Shown one piece after another: positions 1-8,117 of a stretch of DNA of 22,870 nt. The stretch covers positions 1 through 22,870 of the forward strand of contig JAEZHR010000056.1 in assembly GCA_023416415.1 (NCBI GenBank), written 5' to 3'. Position numbers and translations under genes: made by a program. The notes beneath the pieces are model-generated. The model saw only the letters and a program-made list of their open reading frames with translations, was not told the DNA's origin and ran no database searches. The stretch's first letter is position 1. Each line of letters opens with the position of its first letter. The stretch comes from Pseudomonadota bacterium. GTDB lineage: Bacteria > Pseudomonadota > Gammaproteobacteria > Burkholderiales > Burkholderiaceae_D.

Positions 1-122
1 CATCCAGCCTGTAGCGCGCCCGCTGTTGCGGTGACCTGACGGTGCTCCAACGGCCGGGCAGCCTGTGCTGAGTTGGGCTACCCTTTCGGGTTTTCCAACC
101 TGTGACATTCAAGGCAAGCAAC

Positions 123-659
123 ATGGCATTCACCACTGAAAACCTCCCCGGCGTCCACCACGAAGCAGCGGCCGTCACCAAGGGCTTCACGCTCAACCAC
201 ACCATGCTGCGCGTGAAGGACCCGGTTGTCTCGCTCGACTTTTACACCGGCGTGCTCGGCATGCGCGTGCTGCGCAAGCTCGATTTCCCCGAGATGAAGT
301 TCTCGCTCTACTTTCTCGCGCGCCTGGCCGACGACGAAGCCGTGCCGGAGGACGAAGCCGCACGCACCGAATGGGTATTCTCCCAGCGCGGCATCCTGGA
401 GCTGACGCACAACTGGGGCACGGAGTCCGACCCGGAGTTCAAGTACCACGACGGAAACGCCCAGCCGCAGGGCTTCGGGCACATCTGCTTTGCCGTGCCG
501 AATCTGGCAGAGGCGATCCGCTGGTTCGACGAAAAAGGCGTGACCTACGTGAAACGTCCCGAGCAAGGCAAGATGAAAGACGTCGCCTTCATCAAGGATC
601 CGGATGGCTACTGGATTGAAATCGTCGAGCCGGCGCTCACGCGCGGACTGGGACGCTGA
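123..659 (+). CDS. gloA: Lactoylglutathione lyase (glyoxalase I), long eukaryote-like form
   Basis: Converts the hemithioacetal of methylglyoxal and glutathione to S-lactoylglutathione in the cytosol; first step of glyoxalase detoxification. The 178-residue product is a single VOC-fold protein with the blocks TMLRVKDP (27-34), LELTHNWGTE (92-101), GFGHICFAVP (117-126) and DPDGYWIEIVEP (159-170). By family knowledge the metal ligands are His26, Glu93, His120 and Glu166, all present. It has the extra loop (about 70-90 and 102-116) of human/yeast-type enzymes, which are usually zinc-dependent, unlike the ~135-residue nickel-type E. coli GloA. The start is set at ATG 123; an in-frame GTG at 102 would add seven residues, but homologues begin near the ATG. 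SD is weak (AGG about 10 nt upstream). Bases 1-122 show no gene. Convergent with the next gene. Confidence 0.95.
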   Translation: MAFTTENLPGVHHEAAAVTKGFTLNHTMLRVKDPVVSLDFYTGVLGMRVLRKLDFPEMKFSLYFLARLADDEAVPEDEAARTEWVFSQRGILELTHNWGTESDPEFKYHDGNAQPQGFGHICFAVPNLAEAIRWFDEKGVTYVKRPEQGKMKDVAFIKDPDGYWIEIVEPALTRGLGR

Positions 660-729
660 GGGGCTGAGGCGCTGACGTGCCGGGGCGGAGACCGGGCGAT
701 GTCGCGTTGCGTCGCCGGCTCTTGCGGCG

Positions 730-1658
730 CTAAGTCACCAGACAGCGCGCCGCAGCGAGATCCCAGCCACCCCATCCGCAACTCTTGAAGAAGACCGGCC
801 CGCCTCGGGCCGAATTGAGGTTCGCCTCGCCTTCCAGCTGCCCGCCGACAATGTCAGCCAGGGCCGGCAATGCACTGACGTCGAGACCTGCCTGCAGCAA
901 ATCCCCGGCCTCATGATCGGCATCGCGGGTGTCGACCACGATCCTGCCCGCGACCGCAAGGTGCCGGCATACCTCCGGGGCCCATTCCACCATGCGCGGC
1001 GTGAATGCCCCCACCGCAGCGACAAAGGCATCCGGACGCGGCAAGGCGCGCATGACGATGTGCTGCGCGGGCGTGGCCGTGACGACCAGCGTACATTCCG
1101 CCAGCGCCGCATCGGGGTCCTCCACCCGGCGCGCCTTCATGCCAAGGGTTTGTGCATGCCGCACCAGCGCATCTGCACTGGCTGCGCTGCGCGATGCGAT
1201 CCACGCTTGCCCGACCCCCAGTCCGGCGCGGAATGCTTCCAGGTGCGAACGCCCCTGCACGCCGGCACCGACGATCAGCAGCGGACCGTCGGTGCGTGGT
1301 GCGAGTTTCTGTGCCGCCAGCAGGGATACGGCTGCGGTGCGGCGCGCGGTGAGGGTGGGGCCGTCGAGAATGGCACGACGCGTGCCCCCGACGACGTCGA
1401 AGACAACGATGTCGCCCTGGATGCTCGGCAATCCGCGCGCGCCATTGTCGGCACGAAGGTGATCAGCTTGGTGATGGCAACCCGGCTGTCGTGCGCCGCC
1501 ATCACGAACAGGCTGGCGCCGCCGGCCAGCGGCTCGACCATGCGCGGCGGAACGACGACGCTGGCATCGCGCAGCAGGTCTTCAATCTGGCGCGCCAGAT
1601 CGGCGTAGGGCAACGCGGCAGCGGTGGCTTCAGGGGAATACAGGGCGGATGTCGGCAT
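730..1658 (-). pseudogene. Delta1-pyrroline-2-carboxylate reductase / ornithine cyclodeaminase family, frameshifted
   Basis: Family members are NAD(P)H enzymes that reduce cyclic imines such as pyrroline-2-carboxylate (LhpI-like) or deaminate ornithine. Reading begins at ATG 1658 (MPTSALYSPEAT) and gives the substrate-domain start up to VAITKLITFVPT. It then leaves frame. The rest continues in another frame from GLPSIQGDIVVFD near 1435 to the stop at 730, including the Rossmann motif VGAGVQG and the ending GWGGWDLAAARCLV. Restoring one base near 1443-1446 (minus strand ACAATGG to ACAAATGG) would give VPTNGARGLPSIQGD, which is the expected family sequence. Total length would then be about 309 residues, normal for the family. 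Either a recent one-base deletion or a sequencing error. No good SD precedes ATG 1658. Lies downstream of the usp gene on the same strand. Confidence 0.85.
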
Positions 1659-1847
1659 GAGCTGAGGATGCTGGAATGAGCCTCAGGAGAAATACCAGCT
1701 CTTCCCGCCGCCAGAAGAACAGTGATTCGGTGCGGGCGGGCTGCCTCATCGAGCGTGCGGGGATCTGCCATGCCAGACCACGCCTGCCTGGCCTGCGTGC
1801 TTCGCGGGCGCGACGGCGAAGCTTGAGGCCGCCGCGCCGCGCTGGTC

Positions 1848-2270
1848 TTACTTCACCAGCGTGACCGGCACCTTCACCGCGTGAATCACCTTGGTGGCGA
1901 CCGAGCCGAGCACCAGATTGCCGACCGCGCCCGCACCGCGCGTTCCCATGATCACGGCGTTGCAGCCGGTTTCCTGGATCTGGCGGACGATGACGTCGTC
2001 GACGATGCCGCTGGCGCAGACCGTGGTGTAATTCGCGCCGGCCTGGTCGAGCACCGCGCGCGCGGGGCCGATTGCCTTGGCCCCCTCTTCGTCGATGATG
2101 CGTTGAATTTCGTCATGCGAGAGCACGGCGTGGGTACGCAGGGGGAACGGGGCCTGCACGTTGAGCAGGACGAATTCCTGTTGCGGGTCCCGCTTCAGCG
2201 AGTCGGCTGCATATTGCACGGCACGCAGCGCATTGGACGATTCGTCGACGGGGATGAGCGTTTTCCACAT
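1848..2270 (-). CDS. Universal stress protein, UspA family, single domain
   Basis: Small cytosolic ATP-binding stress protein of 140 residues. It starts MWKTLIPVDESSNA, typical of the family, and carries the nucleotide-binding signature G-2X-G-9X-G-S at 109-123 (G109, G112, G122, S123), so it should bind ATP rather than belong to the non-binding UspA subgroup. I chose ATG 2270; the frame is open for 20 more codons upstream, but these do not resemble the family, and a GGAG lies 11 nt before this ATG. A perfect FNR/Anr-type palindrome sits about 90 bp upstream, suggesting induction under low oxygen, which is common for single-domain Usps in Proteobacteria. The exact physiological role is unknown. 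Confidence 0.93.
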   Translation of the reverse strand: MWKTLIPVDESSNALRAVQYAADSLKRDPQQEFVLLNVQAPFPLRTHAVLSHDEIQRIIDEEGAKAIGPARAVLDQAGANYTTVCASGIVDDVIVRQIQETGCNAVIMGTRGAGAVGNLVLGSVATKVIHAVKVPVTLVK

Positions 2271-2331
2271 GGGCTTTTCTACTCCATTGTCATGAGGGGT
2301 GCCGAAGCGGCGCCCGGTTTTCCTGCGCAAC

Positions 2332-2373
2332 AGGCTAAGCGCCGGCCGGACGCGTTCACTTGATTCAGATCAA
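2332..2373 (-). promoter_or_regulatory. FNR/Anr-type box and class II promoter of the universal stress gene
   Basis: TTGAT-TCAG-ATCAA at 2360-2373 matches the FNR consensus TTGATNNNNATCAA exactly. On the minus strand a -10-like TAGCCT lies at 2332-2337. Its centre is 32 bp from the box centre, the spacing expected when the activator sits at -41.5. This predicts a start near 2325 and a leader of about 55 nt for the gene starting at 2270. There is no good -35, as expected for an activator-dependent promoter. Confidence 0.7.
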
Positions 2374-2411
2374 AGGCCCCCGGACGCGGTTGCACCGGGA
2401 GCCGCCGACGA

Positions 2412-3809
2412 TCAGTAGAAGATGAAGGTCATCAGGACGAACAGCGGAACCAGGATGCCGCACGACCAGGCCATGTAACCGAAGAAGGACGGCATCTTGA
2501 CGCCGCGCTCTTCGGCGATGGCCTTGACCATCAGGTTGGGCGCGTTGCCGATGTAGGTGTTGGCCCCCATGAACACGGCACCACACGAAATCGCGACCAG
2601 CGTTCCGGCCAGCGTGGTCATGAGCGTTGCCGCATCGCCGCCGGCGGTATTGTAGAAAACGAGGTAGGTCGGCGCGTTGTCGAGGAAGGATGACAGCAGG
2701 CCGGTTGCCCAGAAGTACATCGGATTGAGCGGCTCACCCGTCGGAGACGTCACGGCCTGCACAACGGCGGAGAATGCACCGGCCTCGCCAGCACGCAGCA
2801 TCGCAATCACTGGCGTGATGGTGATGAAGATGCCGGCAAACAGCTTGGCCACTTCCTGCATCGGCCCCCAGCCGAACTCGTTGCCCTCGCGTGCTTCCCG
2901 CGGCGTGATCTTCAGCGAGACGAAGATGACGCCCACCAGCAGCAGATCGCGCACGATGTTCTGCAGTTCGACCGGCGTGCCGTAGACGTCGAACACCACG
3001 CCCGGCTTCCAGATGCCGCTCATCAGCACCAGGCCGACGATGGCAAGCAGCAGCAGGAAGTTCCACTTGCCCAGCAGGCTCAGGGGTGAATCCGGTGTCG
3101 GGTCAACCGGCCGCAACTCTTCGCGGTGCTTGTAGAAGTAGCTGTCGACTGCATAGAAAAGCGCGAGCAGCACCACGCACAGGAACAGCGTTTGCGGCCA
3201 CAGATGCTCCAGCGTCCAGAAGAAGGTGACGCCCTTCAGGAAACCGAGAAACAGCGGCGGATCACCCAGCGGCGTGAGGGAGCCACCGATGTTGGCCACC
3301 AGGAAGATGAAGAACACGACGATGTGCACGACGTGCTTGCGATGGTCGTTGGCGCGGATCAGCGGACGGATCAGCAGCATGGCCGCACCGGTGGTTCCCA
3401 TCAGGCTCGCCAGCACCGTGCCCAGTGCCAGCAAGCCGGTATTCAGCGCCGGCGTGCCATGCAGGTTGCCGCGCAGGCAAATGCCGCCGGCAACCACGAA
3501 CAGTGCCGTCAGCAGGATGATGAAGGGGATGTATTCGGCAAAGGCAGCGTGCACCGCGCCAGCGGCGGCCATGCCCGGCCCGAAGGCGACCGAAGCCGGA
3601 ATCAGGAAGGCGAGTGCCCAGAACAGGGTGACCTTGCCGAAATGGTGGTGCCAGAAATTCGGCGCCAACAGCGGCATGAGTGCAATCGACAGAAGCAGCC
3701 CCGCGAACGGAATGCCCCACCATGCCGCGAGCTGGCTGCCGTCAAGATCAGCAGCGAAAGCCAGCGTCGGAAAAAGGCCCATCAGGCCAACCAGAATCTT
3801 GTCGCGCAC
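2412..3809 (-). CDS. Sodium:proton antiporter-like membrane protein (NhaD / ion transporter superfamily)
   Basis: Predicted inner-membrane transporter of 465 residues, with an N-terminal signal-like segment (about 1-20, ending LAFAADLDG) and roughly 11-12 hydrophobic helices. Conserved-looking parts are the pairs NIGGSLTPLGDPPLFLGFL (around 175-195) and AVFMGANTYIGNAPNLMVKA near the C-terminus. These resemble the two re-entrant/unwound segments of the citrate-transporter/ArsB/NhaD fold. Proteins of this type are commonly annotated as Na+/H+ antiporters, but the substrate cannot be proved here and an organic-anion substrate is possible. The start is GTG 3809, chosen for the AGGAGG-like SD just upstream (GAGGAGG then GCGGAGTC). 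Monocistronic as far as I can see; the usp gene follows after 141 nt with its own promoter. Confidence 0.85.
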   Translation of the reverse strand: MRDKILVGLMGLFPTLAFAADLDGSQLAAWWGIPFAGLLLSIALMPLLAPNFWHHHFGKVTLFWALAFLIPASVAFGPGMAAAGAVHAAFAEYIPFIILLTALFVVAGGICLRGNLHGTPALNTGLLALGTVLASLMGTTGAAMLLIRPLIRANDHRKHVVHIVVFFIFLVANIGGSLTPLGDPPLFLGFLKGVTFFWTLEHLWPQTLFLCVVLLALFYAVDSYFYKHREELRPVDPTPDSPLSLLGKWNFLLLLAIVGLVLMSGIWKPGVVFDVYGTPVELQNIVRDLLLVGVIFVSLKITPREAREGNEFGWGPMQEVAKLFAGIFITITPVIAMLRAGEAGAFSAVVQAVTSPTGEPLNPMYFWATGLLSSFLDNAPTYLVFYNTAGGDAATLMTTLAGTLVAISCGAVFMGANTYIGNAPNLMVKAIAEERGVKMPSFFGYMAWSCGILVPLFVLMTFIFY

Positions 3810-3847
3810 GACTCCGCCTCCTCACTTTGGTTTTCAAAAGCGGGCGT

Positions 3848-3853
3848 ATTGTA
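3848..3853 (-). promoter_or_regulatory. Possible -10 element of the antiporter gene
   Basis: On the minus strand TACAAT (5 of 6 to TATAAT) lies 38 nt before the GTG start, giving a leader of about 32 nt. No convincing -35 stands 16-18 bp upstream, so this is only a candidate. Confidence 0.35.
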
Positions 3854-4444
3854 GCTCGCTTATCTTGTGGAAAGTCCCATTCCGTGTGCTTTGAGCAAGA
3901 AGTTGTGCCGTCGCAGCTGCTGCGACGCAGCAAGAAATCGCCGGACAAGCCATCCCGAAACGCGCGCAAAACCCGCTGGCGCCGACCGCGATGCACTGTC
4001 GGGAATTGACCTTTAGCCAGCTTTTGGAAAACCGCCTTTCATGCCGGCGCGGGTGGCCGTTGTTGCCAGGCAGACACGCACGCGCGTCAAACCATGGCAC
4101 CCCAGACCATGCTTGCCAAGAAAGTCATGCCCAGGACTTGTCCAGACCGACACGTCCCGGATGCACGGTCACTCCCGAGATGGGAAAGGGCCTGGGCGAT
4201 GGCGTCGTGCCAGACGATGATCATGGTGCGGCGCATCCACTTCACGCGCTTCACATGATTGCCACAACGGGCGTGGCGCAGGTCCAAGGCTATTGGCTGT
4301 ACTCCGATTCTTCTGCGCCGCGCCACAGCCGCATGGCCTTCAACTGCAGTCCGCAGCCATCCAGCCCGTGCGGATGGGCCAGCAACTCTTGGCGAAGAAC
4401 GCCGCGAAATGCGCCGGCGGCCCGGGCAAATCCAGCGAGGACGC
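3854..4444. other. Gene-free stretch of about 590 bases, content unrecognised
   Basis: Between the antiporter promoter and the rlhA stop I find no gene with a convincing start, SD and family resemblance. The open stretches on both strands are short and of odd composition (rich in Arg, Cys, Pro). On the minus strand the part just after rlhA (4290-4440) stays open and reads as acceptable protein (HPHGLDGCGLQLKAMRLW), and 4087-4230 reads WHDAIAQALSHLG. Both could be remnants of a decayed gene but I cannot name it. No strong terminator was seen. Confidence 0.4.
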
Positions 4445-6418
4445 CTATTGTTGCGCCGGCCGCTTTCGGTGAAATACCAGCGGGCTGTACGGAATGGCCG
4501 ACGGCGGCGGCGAATTCAGAATGCCCGGCTTCATCGCCCCCATGACGTGCATCTCGCACGGCTTGCAGTCGAAGCGCAGCGTATAACGCTGGCCGCCATT
4601 GACGAGAGTCATGGGCTCGGCCTTGACCTGACCCTGCACCCCCTGCACGCCCTTGGCCTGTTTCGGGCAGAGATTGAATGAGAAGCGCAGGCAATGCTTG
4701 GTGATCATCAGCGAGACTTCGCCGGCTTCCTCGTGCGCCTCGTAGGCCGCATCGATCAGCTGCACGCCGTGCTTGCGATAGAAGGCACGCGCCTTTTCGT
4801 TGTAGACGTTGGCGAGATAGGACAGCTGGGTCTCGGGATAGACCGCGGGCGGCTCGGCTGCTGCCTTGCGCTGCGGCCGCTGCCAGGCTTGCAGGCGTGC
4901 GGCCTCGTGGGCGGTAATGGCGTCACGTCGCAGTGCATTGATGGCGGCGGCCGGAACAAACCAGGGCTGCGAGAGCTCAAGCGCGATCTCGCCGGCTTCG
5001 AACATGGTGCTGCCGAGCTTGGCCAGGCTGCCGCGCAGTGCCGCTTCGGCCTGTACCGCCTGCTGCGCAGGCTGCAGCGCGATCGTCGCCTCCGTGACGC
5101 TGGCAATGCTGTCCTCGTCGCGCAGGCTCAGGCGCAGCCCGTGTTCATGCTCCGCGAGGGTCATGTGCAGCACGAGCTTGCGGTCGGCCGATTTCTTCGC
5201 CAGCGCCGATTCCCACTGGCGGTCGCGGTTGCGATGCAACTGCGTGCCGACCTTCAGACCGGGCAAGGCGCTCATCAGCTCGTTCGGCCAGACGCGCCAG
5301 CGCTGGCCCGCCTCGCTGTCGCCGAGCTTCTCCGCCTTGTTGGCCTGAACGCCGACGGTCTCGCGCTTGTACATGTAGTTCAGGCCGTCTCCGTTGGCCA
5401 GCGGCGCAGTCGTCAGCACATCGAAATGATCGGTGCCCAGGCGCGTGACCGTGCCCAGTTCCACGCCGACGTACTTGGGCGAATCGAAGGCGCCGATGTC
5501 AGGCTGACGGCCTTGCGCGAAATAATCGGTGTGGCCACGATGAAAGTTCTTGTCCACGTCCGGCGTGAACAGCAGCCGCGTGCGGCCGCTGGAGGCGCGC
5601 CGGAACTCGGGGCGACGTTCGATGATTTCGTCGAGCAGCCGCCGGTAATGGCCCGTGATGTTCTTCACATACCCCATGTCCTTGTAGCGCCCTTCGATCT
5701 TGAAGGAGCGGATGCCGGCATCGATCAGGGCTTCCAGGTTGGCGCTCTGGTCGTTGTCCTTCATCGACAGCAGATGCTTCTCGTAGGCGACCACCCTGCC
5801 CTGCGCATCGGTCAGGGTGTACGGCAGACGGCAGGCCTGCGAACAGTCGCCGCGGTTGGCGCTGCGGCCGGTATCGGCGTGCGAGATGTAGCACTGACCG
5901 GAGAAGGCCACGCACAGCGCGCCGTGAATGAAGTATTCGAGCGGCGTGTCGACCGCTTCATGGATTTCACGGATCTGCCTGAGCGAGAGTTCGCGTGCGA
6001 GCACCAGCTGCGAAAAGCCGACGGCGCCGAGAAAGCGCGCCTTTTCCAGCGTGCGGATGTCGCACTGCGTGCTGGCGTGCAGCTGGATCGGCGGCAGGTC
6101 CAGCTCCAGCAACCCCATGTCCTGCACAATCAGCGCATCCACGCCGGCGTCGTAGAGCTGCCAGATCTGCTTGCGCGCGGCTTCCAGTTCGGCATCGTGC
6201 AGGATGGTATTGAGCGTGACGAAGATGCGCGCGTGATACCGGTGTGCAAACTCGGCCAGGGCCGCGATGTCTTCGAGCGCGTTGCTGGCATTGTGGCGCG
6301 CGCCGAAGGCCGGTCCGCCGATGTAGACGGCGTCGGCGCCGTGCAGGATGGCTTCGCGACCGATCTCGGCGGTCTTGGCGGGCGACAGCAGCTCTAGCTG
6401 ATGGTCGAGGAGGGACAT
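4445..6418 (-). CDS. rlhA: 23S rRNA 5-hydroxycytidine C2501 synthase, peptidase U32 family (RlhA/YdcP)
   Basis: Despite the 'peptidase U32' name, E. coli RlhA hydroxylates C2501 of 23S rRNA, in a pathway linked to prephenate and iron. The 657-residue product is close to full-length E. coli YdcP (653) and is collinear with it throughout as I recall that sequence. It shows HGADAVYIGGPAFGARHNAS near the N-terminus, ASTQCDIRTLEKA, then the U32 signature region with FIHGALCVAFSGQCYISH and GRSANRGDCSQACRLPY, and KIEGRYKDMGYV. The C-terminal domain, absent from the shorter TrhP/YegQ, has KHCLRFSFNLCPKQAKG and FDCKPCEMHVMG with extra conserved Cys. The start is ATG 6418 (MSLLDHQLELLSPA); the frame is open 17 codons further up but family members begin here. 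SD is weak (GGAAG). Probably transcribed alone. Confidence 0.95.
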   Translation of the reverse strand: MSLLDHQLELLSPAKTAEIGREAILHGADAVYIGGPAFGARHNASNALEDIAALAEFAHRYHARIFVTLNTILHDAELEAARKQIWQLYDAGVDALIVQDMGLLELDLPPIQLHASTQCDIRTLEKARFLGAVGFSQLVLARELSLRQIREIHEAVDTPLEYFIHGALCVAFSGQCYISHADTGRSANRGDCSQACRLPYTLTDAQGRVVAYEKHLLSMKDNDQSANLEALIDAGIRSFKIEGRYKDMGYVKNITGHYRRLLDEIIERRPEFRRASSGRTRLLFTPDVDKNFHRGHTDYFAQGRQPDIGAFDSPKYVGVELGTVTRLGTDHFDVLTTAPLANGDGLNYMYKRETVGVQANKAEKLGDSEAGQRWRVWPNELMSALPGLKVGTQLHRNRDRQWESALAKKSADRKLVLHMTLAEHEHGLRLSLRDEDSIASVTEATIALQPAQQAVQAEAALRGSLAKLGSTMFEAGEIALELSQPWFVPAAAINALRRDAITAHEAARLQAWQRPQRKAAAEPPAVYPETQLSYLANVYNEKARAFYRKHGVQLIDAAYEAHEEAGEVSLMITKHCLRFSFNLCPKQAKGVQGVQGQVKAEPMTLVNGGQRYTLRFDCKPCEMHVMGAMKPGILNSPPPSAIPYSPLVFHRKRPAQQ

Positions 6419-6458
6419 GGCGGCTTCCGGGCGGCAGTGGCAGGCATCAGAGGCGGGC

Positions 6459-6464
6459 ATTATA
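6459..6464 (-). promoter_or_regulatory. rlhA: Probable -10 element of rlhA
   Basis: The minus strand reads a perfect TATAAT 41 nt before the rlhA ATG, predicting a leader of about 34 nt. The region 16-18 bp upstream is GC-rich and has no good -35; TTGCCG lies too far away (22 bp). Confidence 0.45.
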
Positions 6465-6520
6465 GGCAATGCAGACGGAGCCGGGGCGGCAAGGTTCCGC
6501 CATGATCCGGGCGCGCGGCT

Positions 6521-6550
6521 GGCATCGCGGTCAAGTCTGTCCGCGATGCC
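6521..6550 (-). terminator. Perfect 10-bp hairpin after the speD-speE fusion gene
   Basis: GGCATCGCGG (6521-6530) and CCGCGATGCC (6541-6550) are exact reverse complements around a 10-nt loop. The hairpin begins 34 nt past the stop at 6584, so it could end that transcript or protect its 3' end. There is no T-run on either side, so intrinsic termination is not certain. Confidence 0.5.
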
Positions 6551-6583
6551 GGATTCCCCTTGCCCGGCGATGCCGCGCCCCGC

Positions 6584-7825
6584 TCAGGATGCAGGCATCA
6601 ATGCCCGGTAGAAATTCGGCAGGGCAAACAGCGCTCCGTGCACCTCGGGGTTGTAGTACTGCAACTCGCCTATCCCCCGCTCCTCCAGACGCTGGCGCAC
6701 TTCTGACGCGTCCAGCGCGGTCGGATCCAGCGCATCCGAAGCCACGGCCAGTGCCCAGTAAGCCCCGTACAGCGGAATGTGCAGGCCGTAGCCGCGCACC
6801 TTCTCGAACACGCCCGCCAGCGATCCGGCGAGGGCGCGCACCTGCTCCGGCTCCTGGAACGGCGCGCCCAGATGCAGCACCAGCGCACCATCCGGCGCAA
6901 GTGCGCGCTTGCAGCGCTCGAAAAACTCGCGCGTATATAAGGGGCCGGCTGGTGTTTCGGGATCGGTCAAGTCGAGCAGCACCAGATCGAAACGCTGCGC
7001 CGTCCCGTCGATGAAGTCCGCACCGTCCTCGAAACGCAACGTCACGCGCGCATCGTCGAAGACGCCGCGATGGATCTTCTCCAGCCATTCGCGCGAAGCA
7101 TCAACGACCTCCCGATCCAGCTCAACCAGCGTGAGCGACTCGACCGTCGGATGCTTGAGCAGCTCTTCGGCAAGGCCGCCGTCGCCGCCACCGATGACGA
7201 GCACCCGGCGCGGATCGGGGTGGGCAACGGCAGCCGGATGCACCATGGCCTCGTGATAGAAGAATTCCTCGGCTTCGGAGGTCATGAAGTGTCCGTCCAG
7301 GCGCAGCACACGGCCCAGCCAGGGCGACTCCAGCAATTCCAGGTGCTGATGGGCGGTGCGTCGGGACAGCAGTCGGCGCGGGAAATGAAAGCCGTAGGCG
7401 GACCCGCTATTGATGGATTCCAGCAACAGCTCTCCGGCCGCATCGGGTCCGGTGCTGTCGCCGCGTTGCAGACGCTGACGTTGCGACTGTGCCGGCCGGA
7501 ATGCCTCTTCAAGCACGTTCATCAGATGTTCGGCCTTGCCGGAATTGTCACTGGTGAAGTTGCAGACGTAGACGTCGATCGTCACTCCGCCGCGTTCGGG
7601 CCAGGTATGCACGGCCAGATGCGACTCGGCCAGCAGCAACATGCCGGTCACCCCGCCCGGCTTCCCTTCGAAATCCGGGAAGGTATGCCATTTCTCCCCT
7701 ACCAGAGTCAGGCCCGCCTCCTCGGTGTGGACGCGGCACAGTTTCGCGAGCACGTCCGCCTCGATCAGCAAGGAGGGATCGCATGCGCATTGATACAGAT
7801 CCGCGGTCAGGTGCAAACCTTGCAT
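6584..7825 (-). CDS. speDE: Fused S-adenosylmethionine decarboxylase - spermidine synthase (SpeD-SpeE)
   Basis: A 413-residue two-domain protein expected to decarboxylate S-adenosylmethionine and use the product with putrescine to make spermidine. Residues 1-~115 are a prokaryotic class 1b SpeD: the self-cleavage site is Glu67-Ser68 (AESHLAVHTWPE), with His73 and Cys88 at the same spacing as Ser63/His68/Cys83 of the Thermotoga enzyme, so pyruvoyl formation looks intact. Residues ~135-413 are a SpeE-type aminopropyltransferase: DGHFMTSEAEEFFYHE (178-192), the SAM-type loop VLVIGGGDGG (208-217), and LLDLTDPETPAGPLYT (283-298). Cleavage would leave the whole SpeE domain on the alpha chain. I chose ATG 7825 (MQGLHLTADLYQC), with GGAG 10 nt upstream; ATG 7852 lacks an SD. 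A hairpin follows the gene. Such fusions are known but uncommon. Confidence 0.92.
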   Translation of the reverse strand: MQGLHLTADLYQCACDPSLLIEADVLAKLCRVHTEEAGLTLVGEKWHTFPDFEGKPGGVTGMLLLAESHLAVHTWPERGGVTIDVYVCNFTSDNSGKAEHLMNVLEEAFRPAQSQRQRLQRGDSTGPDAAGELLLESINSGSAYGFHFPRRLLSRRTAHQHLELLESPWLGRVLRLDGHFMTSEAEEFFYHEAMVHPAAVAHPDPRRVLVIGGGDGGLAEELLKHPTVESLTLVELDREVVDASREWLEKIHRGVFDDARVTLRFEDGADFIDGTAQRFDLVLLDLTDPETPAGPLYTREFFERCKRALAPDGALVLHLGAPFQEPEQVRALAGSLAGVFEKVRGYGLHIPLYGAYWALAVASDALDPTALDASEVRQRLEERGIGELQYYNPEVHGALFALPNFYRALMPAS

Positions 7826-8117
7826 ATCATCAATACTCCAGAGAAAAACCATTTATCTTACTGCATCATTGCATTATCTGCATCGATCCTGCTTGCCACC
7901 CGGTGACGCGGTCAGGCGAAGCAGCCCTGGGCAAGGACGAATCGTGCAATCAGGCAGCAGCAAAGCATCACCGTTGGGGAGGCTTGAGACAGTATGAAGG
8001 CACCCGGATGGGAGGCAGGGCCCCTCATGAGGCGAGGCGTCCGGGTTGTTCTGGTCGTGGCAGGAATGGCGAGGCGGCGAGGCGGATCAAGGCCGGCCAT
8101 TCCCGGCCAACCCGGTA

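Noticed and set aside
660..729. GTCGCCG/CGGCG-type pairing between convergent gloA and the reductase gene
   Set aside because: Stem only about 5 bp and no T-run, too weak to call a terminator.
4694..6397. Long plus-strand open frame opposite rlhA
   Set aside because: Shadow of RlhA, which matches its family over the full length; the mirror product is repetitive Arg/Gly/Leu-rich sequence.
7826..8117. Intergenic stretch of 292 nt before speD-speE, with AT-rich segments (GATAAT, TAAGAT) suggesting a promoter
   Set aside because: No -35 at acceptable spacing could be paired with either hexamer, and the short minus frame starting in the methyltransferase stop lacks an SD.
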